Counted from the stretch's first letter, positions 16,653-26,204 are shown. The stretch is DNA of 64,000 nucleotides from JAABRE01 sp964413275 (GCA_964413275.1 CAYPSO010000008.1:8567-72566), one strand, 5' to 3'. The notes: a model not told the origin generated them from the letters alone. Numbers and translations are program-made.

Positions 16653-17360
16653 TCAAAGTTTGGACTTACTCTTTTTTTTTGGAAATTTAGGGATTTTTAT
16701 TTGACCTTGAGCTTCACAGCCAAAACCTTCCTTATACCAGAAATTCAAATCTACATCAACTAATTTAGTAACATCACCACATTTGGGGGAAATTATTTGA
16801 CTTAAAGGAGCCCATAATACACTTCTAGTAACATCTAGCCAAGTTTTAAGAGCAAATTCTCGATTGCCCGGTGTGCCTGTTTCAGGAACTATTTCCACTT
16901 CTACAGCGATACCATTGAAACTTAAAATAGCTTGAGCCATCCATTTTGCCCTTGGTAAATGACTTGCAGAAGTAATTAATTTCACCTTGTGTATTTCCCA
17001 TTGACGTAGAATCGGAACACCAAAATAAAAATTACCAAAAGTGTTTTGACCACATTTTTCTAGCCAAACTCGATCTAAAGGTACTTGAGTCCGTTGAAAA
17101 ATTAAAAGAATACAGGGATCTTTAGAGCCTTGAGAAATTAAAATAGGCATATCAGGGTTATTTTGTCTTAATTCGGCTACATATATTTCCCTTTTAATCG
17201 AACCTCCCAATACCCAAAAAGCCTCGACAGGATAAGATTGAGCATTTTGTAAACGAGAATAATTCCATCCTAACCAAGTAAAAATAATAGTAAGTAGAAA
17301 AGAAATAATAACTATTATTCTGAAACGCCATTTATACCAATTAAATTTATTTAAACCCAT
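16653..17360 (-). CDS. DUF218 (YdcF/SanA/ElyC-type) envelope protein
   Basis: An N-terminal membrane anchor (about residues 12-32) is followed by a DUF218 domain: FWVLGGSIKREIYVAELRQN, then ILISQGSKDPCILLIF, then QNTFGNFYFGVPILRQ and KVKLITSASHLPRAKWMAQA. The TSASHLPRA motif is the family signature. The domain should face the periplasm or lumen. The role in cyanobacteria is unknown; E. coli relatives affect envelope integrity and lipid-carrier metabolism. Length (235 aa) is normal. The C-terminus is lysine-rich. Confidence 0.8.
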   Translation of the reverse strand: MGLNKFNWYKWRFRIIVIISFLLTIIFTWLGWNYSRLQNAQSYPVEAFWVLGGSIKREIYVAELRQNNPDMPILISQGSKDPCILLIFQRTQVPLDRVWLEKCGQNTFGNFYFGVPILRQWEIHKVKLITSASHLPRAKWMAQAILSFNGIAVEVEIVPETGTPGNREFALKTWLDVTRSVLWAPLSQIISPKCGDVTKLVDVDLNFWYKEGFGCEAQGQIKIPKFPKKKSKSKL

Positions 17361-17513
17361 CTTTTTTTGTCTTTGTGAACAGAAAAACTCTCAATTTTAG
17401 AAATTTATTGAGAGTTATAGCGGATTGATTTTGATATGAATTATCGTGAATACTTTACTTGCTATAACCTATCATAGTATTTTGAGACATCTTAGAGCAA
17501 AGGATAATCAGCA

Positions 17514-18371
17514 ATGGATGCGGGTGAATTAATAGAAAAATATGCAGCAGGAGAACGAGATTTTAGAAATGTTGAGTTAAAAGGTGTTTTTCTAGGGGGA
17601 GTATGTTTAGATGGAGCTAACTTTAAAGGTAGTAATTTCACTGGAGCTAATTTAACAGGAGCTTCTTTTGTAAGAGCTAATTTAAGGGAAGCTAATCTAA
17701 GTCATGCTAACTTAGAGGCAGATTTAACTCAGGCTAATCTAATCACAGCTAATTTAACCGAAGCAACTCTGACTAATGCTCAATTGTCTGACGCTTGTTT
17801 AAGGGGAGCTAATTTAGCCAAAGCTAATTTAATAGCTGCGAATTTAACTAATGGGATTCTTAATGAAACCAATTTAAAACAAGCTAACTTAACTAGAGCT
17901 AATTTGAGTCATTGTAGTTTAGCTAGGGCTAATTTAACCGAAGCAAATTTAATGGAAGCTAATTTACAAAATGCTAATTTAACTAATACGGTATTAATTG
18001 AAGCAAATTTAGAAAGAGCTAATTTGGCACAGGCAATGTTGAATGGCGTTAATGGCATGAAAATTAATGGGAGTAAAGTGAATTTAACTCTAGCTAATAT
18101 GAATGGTTCTAATTTCAGTCAAAGTAAATTTAAAGGTGCTAATTTAAGGAGTGCTAGTATTACTTGGACTAGCTTAAGGGGATGTGATTTGAGTGATGCA
18201 ATTTTATATCGGGCTAAATTATGTTGGTCTAATTTAAGTGCTGCTAACTTGACTGGTACTGTTTTTACCGGTGCAAATCTCGATGATGTTAATTTTCTTC
18301 ATGCTAATTTAAACGGAACTGTTTTTCCCACTGATAAAGAAGCACGGGGGCGAGAAAACAAACAACAATAG
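17514..18371 (+). CDS. Pentapeptide repeat protein
   Basis: Nearly the whole protein, residues 20-270, is tandem A(N/D)LXX pentapeptides (ANFKGSNFTGANLTGASFVR and so on), which fold into a right-handed quadrilateral beta-helix. There are roughly 45-50 repeats, with a one-residue slip near residue 68 (NLEADLTQAN). No signal peptide or kinase is fused. Such proteins are abundant in cyanobacteria and mostly of unknown function. Confidence 0.92.
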   Translation: MDAGELIEKYAAGERDFRNVELKGVFLGGVCLDGANFKGSNFTGANLTGASFVRANLREANLSHANLEADLTQANLITANLTEATLTNAQLSDACLRGANLAKANLIAANLTNGILNETNLKQANLTRANLSHCSLARANLTEANLMEANLQNANLTNTVLIEANLERANLAQAMLNGVNGMKINGSKVNLTLANMNGSNFSQSKFKGANLRSASITWTSLRGCDLSDAILYRAKLCWSNLSAANLTGTVFTGANLDDVNFLHANLNGTVFPTDKEARGRENKQQ

Positions 18372-18443
18372 TAACTATTAAGCGATAAGTGTTAACTGAA
18401 TGTGGCAAAATTGAAAAGTTATTAAAGTTTATAATAATCTCAG

Positions 18444-19514
18444 ATGACTGTAACACTTCAAGCTCCTCCCAAAACTCGTCGTTTAGTTTTTCCTTTTACC
18501 GCAATTGTCGGGCAAGAGGAAATGAAATTATCTTTATTGCTCAATGTAATCGACCCTAAAATAGGTGGGGTAATGATTATGGGCGATCGCGGTACGGGTA
18601 AATCCACGACAATTCGTGCTTTAGCGGATTTATTACCAGAAATTGAAATAGTAGCAAACGATCCTTTTAGTAGTCATCCCTCAGATTTAGATTTGATGAG
18701 TGATGAAATCAAAGAAAAGATAGAACAGCAAATTCCTTTAGAAATAACCCATAAAAAGGTACAAATGGTTGACCTGCCTTTAGGGGCGACTGAGGATCGA
18801 GTTTGTGGCACCATTGACATCGAAAAAGCTCTTTCTGAAGGTGTCAAAGCTTTTGAACCCGGATTACTTGCTAAAGCTAACCGAGGTATCCTCTATGTAG
18901 ATGAGGTTAACTTACTTGACGATCATTTAGTTGATGTTCTCCTTGATTCAGCCGCTAGTGGTTGGAATACTGTGGAAAGGGAAGGTATTTCCATTCGTCA
19001 CCCTGCTCGTTTTGTTTTAGTTGGCTCTGGCAACCCCGAAGAAGGAGAATTACGTCCTCAATTATTAGATCGTTTTGGGATGCACGCTGAAATTCACACA
19101 GTTAAAGAACCAGATTTACGGGTTCAAATTGTGGAACAAAGATCGGAATTTGATCGAAATCCCTCTGAATTTACTCAGAAATATCAAGAGCAACAGGAAG
19201 CTCTACAGGAAAAAATTGTTAAAGCACAACAACTTTTACCCAGCGTTAACATTGATTATGAGTATCGAGTAAAAATTTCTGAAGTTTGCTCTGAATTGGA
19301 TGTGGATGGTTTGCGAGGTGACATTGTTACTAATCGTGCAGCCAAAGCAATTGCGGCTTTTGAAGGTCGTACAGAGGTTACAGTGGATGATATTCGTCGG
19401 GTAATGACTTTATGTTTGCGTCATCGACTCCGTAAAGATCCCCTAGAATCCATTGATTCAGGTTATAAAGTACAAAAGGCCTTGGCTGGGGTTTTTGGTT
19501 TAGAGATTGAATAA
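18444..19514 (+). CDS. chlI: Magnesium chelatase ATPase subunit I
   Basis: ChlI is the AAA+ subunit that drives Mg insertion into protoporphyrin IX with ChlD and ChlH. Walker A is MIMGDRGTGKSTTIRALADL (about residues 46-65), Walker B is GILYVDEVNLLDDHLVDVLL, and sensor motifs FVLVGSGNPEEGELRPQLLD and RHRLRKDPLE follow. At 356 aa it is full length. Other subunits are not in the window. It is followed 59 bp later by the MCE transporter ATPase, and a short repeat (AAGTAATAAGTAATAAGTAA) lies between them. Confidence 0.97.
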   Translation: MTVTLQAPPKTRRLVFPFTAIVGQEEMKLSLLLNVIDPKIGGVMIMGDRGTGKSTTIRALADLLPEIEIVANDPFSSHPSDLDLMSDEIKEKIEQQIPLEITHKKVQMVDLPLGATEDRVCGTIDIEKALSEGVKAFEPGLLAKANRGILYVDEVNLLDDHLVDVLLDSAASGWNTVEREGISIRHPARFVLVGSGNPEEGELRPQLLDRFGMHAEIHTVKEPDLRVQIVEQRSEFDRNPSEFTQKYQEQQEALQEKIVKAQQLLPSVNIDYEYRVKISEVCSELDVDGLRGDIVTNRAAKAIAAFEGRTEVTVDDIRRVMTLCLRHRLRKDPLESIDSGYKVQKALAGVFGLEIE

Positions 19515-19573
19515 TTAAGTAATAAGTAATAAGTAACAAATAATATATTACCTATTACCTGCTGTTTTCTCCT

Positions 19574-20362
19574 ATGACAAAAAAAGAACCTTTGATAGAA
19601 CTCAAAGAAATTTCTAAATCCTTTGGCAATCAGGTCATTTTGGATAATGTTAATTTAACTATTTATCAAGGGGAGGCTTTAGTAATCATTGGCCCTTCAG
19701 GAACGGGAAAATCTACGGTTTTACGTATTATTGCAGGTCTTCTCGCTCCTGATTCTGGTCAAGTCTATATTAAAGGAGAGCCAAGACAAGGCTTAATTGA
19801 GGATGGTAACGATTCTATTAGTATTGGTATGGTCTTTCAACAAGCAGCTTTATTTGATTCTTTGACAGTAGGAGAAAATGTGGGCTTTTCTCTCTATCAA
19901 CACTCTCGTTTATCTCGTCGTCGCATTAGAGAATTAGTGGAGGAAAAATTGGAGATGGTAGGACTCGGAGGAGTGAGCGAGCGTTATCCTGCTCAATTAT
20001 CAGGGGGAATGCGTAAAAGAGTCAGTTTTGCTAGGGCAATTATGGCTAATCCTGACGATCCTGCCAGCAATCCTGAAGTTATTTTATATGATGAGCCAAC
20101 AGCAGGTTTAGATCCCATTGCCTCAACAGTGATTGAAGATTTGGTCAGAAGATTACAACATTCCCAAAAAGTTTGCGGTACTTATGTGATGGTATCTCAC
20201 CAAGATAGCACCATTCGCCGCACAGCCGACCGTGTAGTCTTTCTTTATGGAGGTAAAGTGCAGTGGCAAGGAAATGTCACAGAAATTGATGCTACGGATA
20301 ATCCTTTAGTTAGACAGTTTTTTAGTGCCAGTATTTCTGGGCCGATCCGAGTCATTGACTAA
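19574..20362 (+). CDS. ABC transporter ATPase of an MCE lipid transport system (MlaF/TGD3-like)
   Basis: A 262-aa ABC ATPase. Walker A is IIGPSGTGKSTVLRIIAGLL, the Q-loop is GMVFQQAALFDSLTVGENV, the signature is LSGGMRKRVSFARAI and Walker B is EVILYDEPTAGLDP. The GMRKR signature is typical of the Mla/TGD3 group. The MCE-domain partner follows after 35 bp. Together they would move phospholipids between inner, thylakoid and outer membranes. The MlaE-type permease is not adjacent. Confidence 0.92.
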   Translation: MTKKEPLIELKEISKSFGNQVILDNVNLTIYQGEALVIIGPSGTGKSTVLRIIAGLLAPDSGQVYIKGEPRQGLIEDGNDSISIGMVFQQAALFDSLTVGENVGFSLYQHSRLSRRRIRELVEEKLEMVGLGGVSERYPAQLSGGMRKRVSFARAIMANPDDPASNPEVILYDEPTAGLDPIASTVIEDLVRRLQHSQKVCGTYVMVSHQDSTIRRTADRVVFLYGGKVQWQGNVTEIDATDNPLVRQFFSASISGPIRVID

Positions 20363-20397
20363 TTGTTACAATCAATAATTAAGATAAGGAGGAAAAA

Positions 20398-21690
20398 ATG
20401 CGATCGCGAATGGTAAGAGAAGGCTCTGTGGGCTTATTTATCATTTTTGGAGTCGCCGTTTTTGCCGGCTTAAGCGTCTGGTTAAAAGGTTTAGAATTAG
20501 CTCAAAATGCCTATAGCTTTCAAGTCAAGTTTACCAATGCTAATGGCATGAAAAGAGGTGCTCCCGTGCGTTATCGTGGTTTCGAGGTGGGCAAAATAAT
20601 TGCCGTTGAACCAGCAGCCAATCAAGTTGACGTTACCGTAGAGATTACCGCTCCAGATTTACGCATACCCCAAGATGCACTGATAGAAGCTAATCAAGCG
20701 GGATTTATTGGGGAAACCTCCATTGATATTAGTCCAAAAACAGCTTTAAGCAGTAACGCACAAAACTTCGATCCTAAAAATGAGAGTTGTGATTCTACTG
20801 TAATTATTTGTGCTAACGATCGTCTCACAGGGGAAATTGGGGTCAGTTTTGATACTTTAATGCGTAGTACCGCTAAATTGACCGATCTTTATACAGATCC
20901 CACCTTTTTTAAAAATCTCAATTCCACTGCTCAAAATGCTGGTTTAGCGGCGGGGGAAATAGCCAATCTTAGTCGAGAATTAACTCTGTTATCTCAATCT
21001 GTACGGGCAGAAGTTAAAAACTTTTCCAGTGCTGCCACTTCTGTCACCGAAGCTGCGGAAAAAACATCAAATCAACTCACAGAAACAGCTCTTAAAATTG
21101 AGAATAATATAGACAAATTTGGTGATACTGCCACACAATTGAGTAATACTGCCGCCCAATTTGGCAAAACGGCTGATGAGGTTAGTAATTTAGCCAATAA
21201 TGTGAATGGTTTAGTAGCAGAAAATCGCAGTCAGATTCAAACTACTCTGACTAATTTGAGTGATACCAGCGAAAAATTACAAACTCTGTTGGTTACTTCT
21301 GAGGAAACAATGAGCAAAGTTAATGGGACTTTGGATCAAGTTAATTTAGAAAAAACCGTTGCCAACTTAGAAGTATTAACAGCAAATGCTGCCGAGGCTT
21401 CAGTTAATCTTAAAGATATTTCTCAAAGTTTGAACGATCCCAATAACGTGGTTTTATTACAACAGACTTTAGATGCTGCCAGAGTTACCTTTGAAAATGC
21501 CCAAAAAATAACTTCGGATTTAGATGAACTTACAGGAGATCCTACTTTTCGTCATAACTTAATTAACCTAGTTAATGGACTTAGTAATTTAGTTTCTTCC
21601 ACAGAAAATTTAGAAACACAAATCGAAACTGCTCAAGTTTTAGAATTATTCATTGCTCAACAAAAAAATATTAAAAAACCTGAAAAATAG
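20398..21690 (+). CDS. MCE (MlaD/TGD2-like) lipid-binding protein
   Basis: An N-terminal membrane helix (residues about 9-27) is followed by an MCE/MlaD domain at about 38-115 (YSFQVKFTNANGMKRGAPVR, then VRYRGFEVGKI and QAGFIGETSIDISP). A long helical region with T/N-rich heptads follows to about residue 420. The architecture fits a membrane-anchored MCE hexamer with an extended helical barrel. GGAGG precedes the ATG at 20398. It overlaps lptB by one base, so lipid transport and LPS transport ATPases are in one operon here. Confidence 0.9.
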   Translation: MRSRMVREGSVGLFIIFGVAVFAGLSVWLKGLELAQNAYSFQVKFTNANGMKRGAPVRYRGFEVGKIIAVEPAANQVDVTVEITAPDLRIPQDALIEANQAGFIGETSIDISPKTALSSNAQNFDPKNESCDSTVIICANDRLTGEIGVSFDTLMRSTAKLTDLYTDPTFFKNLNSTAQNAGLAAGEIANLSRELTLLSQSVRAEVKNFSSAATSVTEAAEKTSNQLTETALKIENNIDKFGDTATQLSNTAAQFGKTADEVSNLANNVNGLVAENRSQIQTTLTNLSDTSEKLQTLLVTSEETMSKVNGTLDQVNLEKTVANLEVLTANAAEASVNLKDISQSLNDPNNVVLLQQTLDAARVTFENAQKITSDLDELTGDPTFRHNLINLVNGLSNLVSSTENLETQIETAQVLELFIAQQKNIKKPEK

Positions 21691-22418
21691 TGACTATTGT
21701 CTTAGAAAATATTCATAAATCTTACGGTAAGAGATTAGTAGTTAATCGAGTTAATCTGCAAGTTTCCCAAGGTGAAATTGTTGGATTATTGGGGCCTAAT
21801 GGAGCGGGAAAAACTACTACTTTTTATATGACCACAGGATTAATTAAACCTGATGAGGGGAAAGTATGGCTCAATGGTTTTAATATTACTAAATTTACTA
21901 TTGATAAAAGAGCTATTCTAGGACTGGGCTATCTTGCTCAACAACCCAGTATTTTTCGCCGTCTTACAGTTACAGAAAATATCCAATTAGTATTAGAACA
22001 AAATCCAATTCCTACTATTCAAAAAAGAAAACGTTTGCATTATTTATTAGAAGAATTTAGATTAGAAAAAGTTGCTAATACTTTAGGTGCTTATGTTTCT
22101 GGAGGGGAAAGAAGACGGACAGAATTAGCTAGAGCTTTAGCTGTAGGGGAAAACGGGCCACAATTTTTATTATTAGATGAACCTTTTGCGGGAGTCGATC
22201 CTATTGCTGTGTCGGAAATTCAAAAAATTATTGCTCAATTACGTCAGCGTAACATGGGTATTTTAATTACCGATCATAATGTTAGAGAAACTTTAGCTAT
22301 TACAGATCGAGCCTATATTATGAGAGAAGGAGAAATTCTTGCGAATGGAACAACCGAGGAACTTTATAATAATTCTTTAGTCAGACAATATTATTTAGGC
22401 GATCAATTTAAAATTTAA
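21690..22418 (+). CDS. lptB: LPS export ABC transporter ATPase LptB
   Basis: A 242-aa ATPase of the LptB subfamily. Walker A is LLGPNGAGKTTTFYMTTGLI, the motif GLGYLAQQPSIFRRLTVTEN is typical of LptB, the signature is VSGGERRRTELARAL and Walker B is FLLLDEPFAGVDPIAV. It powers LPS extraction from the inner membrane with LptF/G and LptC. The GTG start at 21690 overlaps the TAG of the MCE gene. The LptF/G-type permease follows after a repeat-filled gap. Confidence 0.93.
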   Translation: MTIVLENIHKSYGKRLVVNRVNLQVSQGEIVGLLGPNGAGKTTTFYMTTGLIKPDEGKVWLNGFNITKFTIDKRAILGLGYLAQQPSIFRRLTVTENIQLVLEQNPIPTIQKRKRLHYLLEEFRLEKVANTLGAYVSGGERRRTELARALAVGENGPQFLLLDEPFAGVDPIAVSEIQKIIAQLRQRNMGILITDHNVRETLAITDRAYIMREGEILANGTTEELYNNSLVRQYYLGDQFKI

Positions 22419-22431
22419 AGTAATTTTATTA

Positions 22432-22541
22432 AGCTGTTAGCTGTTAGCTGTTAGCTGTTAGCGATTAGCGATTAGCGATTAGCTGTTAGCCAAATACTGA
22501 ATACTAACTACTAACTACTAACTATTAACTATTAACTATTA
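22432..22541. repeat. Heptanucleotide tandem repeats (TTAGCTG/TTAGCGA then ACTAACT/ACTATTA)
   Basis: Two runs of 7-bp tandem units: 22432-22490 alternates TTAGCTG and TTAGCGA (about eight units), and 22502-22541 contains ACTAACT and ACTATTA units (about six). The second run reaches the first ATG of the permease frame (22542), so its copy number could affect translation or start choice. Confidence 0.85.
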
Positions 22542-22586
22542 ATGATAAATAACAAACTAAATATTTTTAATATAGGAATATCCTTA

Positions 22587-23699
22587 ATGGATCGCTACAT
22601 TTTGAGTGAATTAACTGTACCACTTATTTTTGGTATTGGTTTATTTACTTCATTAGGAGTATCCATAGGAACATTATTTGATTTGGTACGCAGGGTTACA
22701 GAATCAGGACTCTTACTAGATGTAGCAGTAAAAGTTTTAATCTTAAAGATGCCAGAATTTATTGTTTTTGCTTTTCCTATGTCAGTTTTACTCGCTTGTT
22801 TAATGGCTTATAGTCGGCTTTCTAGTGATAGTGAAATTATTGCTTTACGTAGTATTGGAATTAATGTTTATCGGTTAATAGTACCCGCCATAATTTTGAG
22901 CTTATTAATGACTGGATTAACTTTTGTATTTAATGATTTTGTCAGTCCAAAAGCTAATAATCAAGCAACAATTATTTTAAAAGAAGCTTTAAAAAATGAA
23001 ACCAGTAAATTTAAACAAGAAAATATTATTTATACTCAATATGGGGATGTTCCATTAAAAAACGGTCAATCTAAATATTCATTAACTAGATTATTTTATG
23101 CAGAAGAATTTGACGGACAAGAAATGAAAGGTTTAACAATTATAGACCGTTCTCAACCAAATCTTAATCAAATTATTCTTGCTGAATCAGCTACTTGGAA
23201 TATTCTTGATAATCGTTGGGATTTTTATAATGGCACAATTTATTTATTAGCCCCAGACGGCTCTTATCGCAATATAGCTAGTTTTGAAAGTCAGCAACTA
23301 GATTTACCTCGTACTCCCATTGATTTAGGTAAAAAATGTAAAGACTATAATGAAATGACAATTAGGGAATCATACGAATGTTTAGATACTTTGAAAAATA
23401 GTGGAGATCAAAATAAAATTCGTAAATTAAATGTAAGAATACAAGAAAAATTTGCCCTTCCTTTTATCTGTTTAATCTTTGGGATTTTAGGGGCTGCTTT
23501 AGGCATTAATCCTCAAAATAAAGGCAAAGCTACAAGTTTTGGGATTTGTATATTAGTTGTTTTTTGTTATTATCTTTTAGCTTTTATTACTAGTGCTTTA
23601 GGAGTAAGTGGTGTTTTATCACCCCTAGTATCAGCTTGGACACCTAATTTATTAGGATTAGGAATAGGAGGATTATTATTAATTAAGTCAGCAGTGTAA
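22587..23699 (+). CDS. LptF/LptG-family LPS export permease (YjgP/YjgQ)
   Basis: MDRYILSELTVPLIFGIGLF is the normal family N-terminus, so ATG 22587 is preferred to 22542. Six membrane helices are arranged three plus three around a periplasmic jelly-roll (about residues 120-270). The segment LIFGILGAALGINPQNKGKA is a family landmark. It works with LptB in LPS transport. Cyanobacteria often have a single LptF/G-like gene, which would then form a homodimer; only one is seen here. Confidence 0.9.
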   Translation: MDRYILSELTVPLIFGIGLFTSLGVSIGTLFDLVRRVTESGLLLDVAVKVLILKMPEFIVFAFPMSVLLACLMAYSRLSSDSEIIALRSIGINVYRLIVPAIILSLLMTGLTFVFNDFVSPKANNQATIILKEALKNETSKFKQENIIYTQYGDVPLKNGQSKYSLTRLFYAEEFDGQEMKGLTIIDRSQPNLNQIILAESATWNILDNRWDFYNGTIYLLAPDGSYRNIASFESQQLDLPRTPIDLGKKCKDYNEMTIRESYECLDTLKNSGDQNKIRKLNVRIQEKFALPFICLIFGILGAALGINPQNKGKATSFGICILVVFCYYLLAFITSALGVSGVLSPLVSAWTPNLLGLGIGGLLLIKSAV

Positions 23700-23776
23700 G
23701 CTGTCACACACTTATAACTATTAACTATTAACTATTAGTTTTCGATTATCTAAAATACTTTCTGATACCTCAATTC

Positions 23777-24043
23777 TTATAAAAGCGATCCCGCAGGGAT
23801 CTCGCAAAGCGAGTGCGCATCTTGATGATTTATATCTCTTAAAATGATTTCAAGAGTGCTAGGATCGGGAATTTCCTCACCGTCAGCGAGCATAAAAGCA
23901 ATATGACCATTTAATGCTTCAGTTGCCATAATTTTTGCTTCTTCGATGGTTTCTCCTACACTAATACAGCCCGGAAAGTCATAGAATTACACACCATAAT
24001 CGCTATGATTATCTTTATGAACAGTGGCTAAATAGCTAATCAT
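23777..24043 (-). pseudogene. HicB-like antitoxin with an in-frame stop
   Basis: From ATG 24043 (GGAGAA just upstream) the frame reads MISYLATVHKDNHSDYGV, then TAA at 23989-23987 (codon 19), then FYDFPGCISVGETIEEAKIM and LADGEEIPDPSTL, a typical HicB fold. The C-terminal dozen codons come from a GCGATCCCGCAGGGATCTCGC repeat. No HicA partner lies next to it. A nonsense mutation in an already orphaned antitoxin is the simplest reading. Confidence 0.8.
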
Positions 24044-24124
24044 TGATTTCTCCTTTAATGTAATTTTATATTTGCTTGTTTTTCGATACTTATTATTTGT
24101 TATTTTATTTGATGCACTCTACGA

Positions 24125-24172
24125 AATGCAATTTATTAGGATTAGGAATAGGGTTATTATTATTAATTAAGT
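24125..24172 (+). repeat. Duplicated scrap of the LptF/G gene 3' end
   Basis: AATTTATTAGGATTAGGAAT followed by AGGGTTATTATTATTAATTAAGT repeats the last codons of the permease gene (about 23643-23690) with small changes. It lies 430 bp downstream in a repeat-rich gap and must come from a local duplication followed by decay. Confidence 0.6.
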
Positions 24173-24189
24173 AAAAAAAGAAAAAATGG

Positions 24190-24256
24190 TAGGGTGGGCA
24201 AATATGTTTAAATACCTGATTAAAATAATTATGGTTAATAATTTGCCCACCCTACA
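24190..24256. repeat. GTAGGGTGGGCAAAT...ATTTGCCCACCCTAC palindrome (long form)
   Basis: Long-form member of the dispersed palindrome: 14-bp inverted ends and an AT-rich centre of about 38 bp. A nearly matching copy lies at 45070-45135, including the AAATA...TTAATTAT interior. Confidence 0.8.
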
Positions 24257-24428
24257 CCGATTAATTTTACTTTTATGATGTTTCACACACAAAGAAAATT
24301 TGCTTAGTTATTAGTTATTTGTTATTTCATTTGACGTATTCTACAAGAAAGGGGATCGAGCTTGCTTGCGCTATTATGCGCTATTAATTTAATTTTTGAA
24401 TGATCAACTCAAAAAAGAAAAAATGGTT

Positions 24429-24914
24429 TTAACAATTTCTTTCATTTAATATAAAATCCCTAACTTGTTCATGAAAAATGCGTTGACCATTTTTGAAAAC
24501 CGATAAAGAAGCCCAACCTTGAGTATTATCAGTAGGAGGCCATTCATATTGATATGCTATTTGATATGTATATTCGCCATTTCTGGCTTTTGCTATAGCA
24601 ACATTATTTCCTCCGGTTTCGTCAATAATAGGTAAAATTATAGAAGAACCATTTTTTTTGTTTTCTCCTACATAATAGTGTTTAAGAGTGTTTAGATTTA
24701 TGCCACAATTTTGTGAATCATCCAACTCTACATAGGCACAAACAGCCGCCTTAAAACTCTTGGTACTTAAATAAACAAGCGTATCTAAATTGCGATTTGA
24801 GCAAATAGTAGAATCTGCATTCCAAGTAATTTTTGAATCAGCAGAAGATTGAAAGTATAACCCTGACCATAAATTGATTATAAATATTAATAAAAATGCT
24901 CTAGTACGTTTCAT
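24429..24914 (-). CDS. Secreted hypothetical protein
   Basis: Starting at ATG 24914, the N-terminus KRTRAFLLIFIINLWSGLYF is a signal peptide, cleaved near SSA-DS, leaving a protein of about 135 residues. It has four or five cysteines that could form disulfides and a TYQIAYQYEWPPTDNTQGWA segment. I do not recognise a family. The start at 24971 would add a poorly formed extra hydrophobic stretch. It is an isolated gene between repeat-rich gaps. Confidence 0.6.
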   Translation of the reverse strand: MKRTRAFLLIFIINLWSGLYFQSSADSKITWNADSTICSNRNLDTLVYLSTKSFKAAVCAYVELDDSQNCGINLNTLKHYYVGENKKNGSSIILPIIDETGGNNVAIAKARNGEYTYQIAYQYEWPPTDNTQGWASLSVFKNGQRIFHEQVRDFILNERNC

Positions 24915-24971
24915 AATATTTTTAAGATTAACAGTAAAGAACATTTTACAAAGTATTATTACTATTGACAA

Positions 24972-25433
24972 CAGTAATAATACTGAAATTGTTAGAAAAT
25001 TTCTGATTCTGTACTATCTCAATGCGGTATTGATTTAGCTTGATGCCAAAGGCACGCTGCGCGCCCGCCTTCTCGTAGTGGACTGACACAGCTAATTTGT
25101 TGCTTTAAATTTTTGGGTTGGCTACTAAGTTGATTTGATAAACCGCAGAGAGCGCAGAGCGGTTGAGAGATGCCGAGGAAGCCTCGGCATATCCAATCAA
25201 CCAAGAGAGATTGGCCGGTTTGTGTCATGGATTAATGGTTAAGGAGAGAGTTTTTTAGAGAATTTGCTGGTTTGGTTTCCAATTCTATTGCCCTATTTTA
25301 GGTGAAACAGTCCACTAGAGTGCGAAGCATGAAATGTAACGCACCACCAAGATAAACGGGAACATCTCTTGGATAATCTCAAATTTTAAATATATTCGGC
25401 GCATTACTCTGACACAATACTTTTATTGTTGAA
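24972..25433. other. Gap with repeat scraps
   Basis: No credible gene. It holds a GC-richer scrap (CACGCTGCGCGCCCGCCTTC) near 25053, a direct-repeat-like GAAGCCTCGGCATATCC near 25179 and, at 25285-25314, a solo end of the MITE-like element found whole at 6150-6245. The 69-codon open frame across the GC-rich part has no protein character. Confidence 0.5.
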
Positions 25434-26204
25434 TTATTTTTTTTTTGTAAAAAAAGATTTTTCGGCTCGTCCAACTTCTTGTAAATATAATCTCAAAGTA
25501 TCTTTAACCTCACCAATATATTTAATTTCACCTTTATCCAACCAAATTAATCGCTCGCAAGAATCAGCTACCATTTCTAAATCGTGGGAAACAAATAAAA
25601 CCGTTGTTTTCTCATCCCAAAGTTCTTGAATACGTTGCTTACATTTGCGTTTAAAACGCTCATCTCCTACGGATAAAACTTCATCTAAAATTAAAATATC
25701 TGGTCGAACATCGGTGGCAATAGCAAAACCTAATCTCGCAATCATACCAGAAGATAAACCCTGTACGGGTACTAAAGCTTCCTTTTCTAAATCCGCAAAT
25801 TCTAAAATAGAAGCGGCTCTATGTTTCATTTCTTGAAGGGAAAAACCGAGCATAACCCCATAGAGAACAATATTATCAATTACCGATAATTTGCGATCGA
25901 ATCCAGCTTCTAATTCAATTACAGGAGCAACTTTGCCTTTGACTCTCACTTGCCCTGTGGTGGGTTTTAAAATACCAGAAATAACTTTTAGTAAGGTTGA
26001 TTTTCCCGATCCATTCGCACCAACAATACCTAGTTTCTCGCCTTTTTCTATGACTAAATTAATCTCATTAAGAACTAATTTTTTAACAGGATGGCGATAT
26101 TTCCCCTCAAAAAAAGCCAAAATAGTTTTTTTGAAATCATAGGAAAATTCTTCTTGTGTTCTACGGTAAAGGGAAACATTAGTAAGTCTAATTACTTCGT
26201 CCAT
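25434..26204 (-). CDS. Polysaccharide export ABC ATPase (Wzt/TagH-like)
   Basis: A 256-aa ATPase. Walker A is LGIVGANGSGKSTLLKVISG, then GQVRVKGKVAPVIELEAGFD, which is typical of the O-antigen/teichoic acid Wzt class. The signature is LSSGMIARLGFAIA, Walker B is ILILDEVLSVGDERF and the H-loop is FVSHDLEMV. It ends soon after the nucleotide-binding domain, so the C-terminal carbohydrate-binding domain of some Wzt proteins is absent. Its ATG overlaps the wzm stop codon by one base, so the two form one transporter. Confidence 0.92.
   Translation of the reverse strand: MDEVIRLTNVSLYRRTQEEFSYDFKKTILAFFEGKYRHPVKKLVLNEINLVIEKGEKLGIVGANGSGKSTLLKVISGILKPTTGQVRVKGKVAPVIELEAGFDRKLSVIDNIVLYGVMLGFSLQEMKHRAASILEFADLEKEALVPVQGLSSGMIARLGFAIATDVRPDILILDEVLSVGDERFKRKCKQRIQELWDEKTTVLFVSHDLEMVADSCERLIWLDKGEIKYIGEVKDTLRLYLQEVGRAEKSFFTKKK

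Noticed and set aside
25019..25228. Open frame of 69 codons with cysteines on the minus strand
   Set aside because: It spans GC-rich repeat scraps, has no start context and no protein-like pattern.
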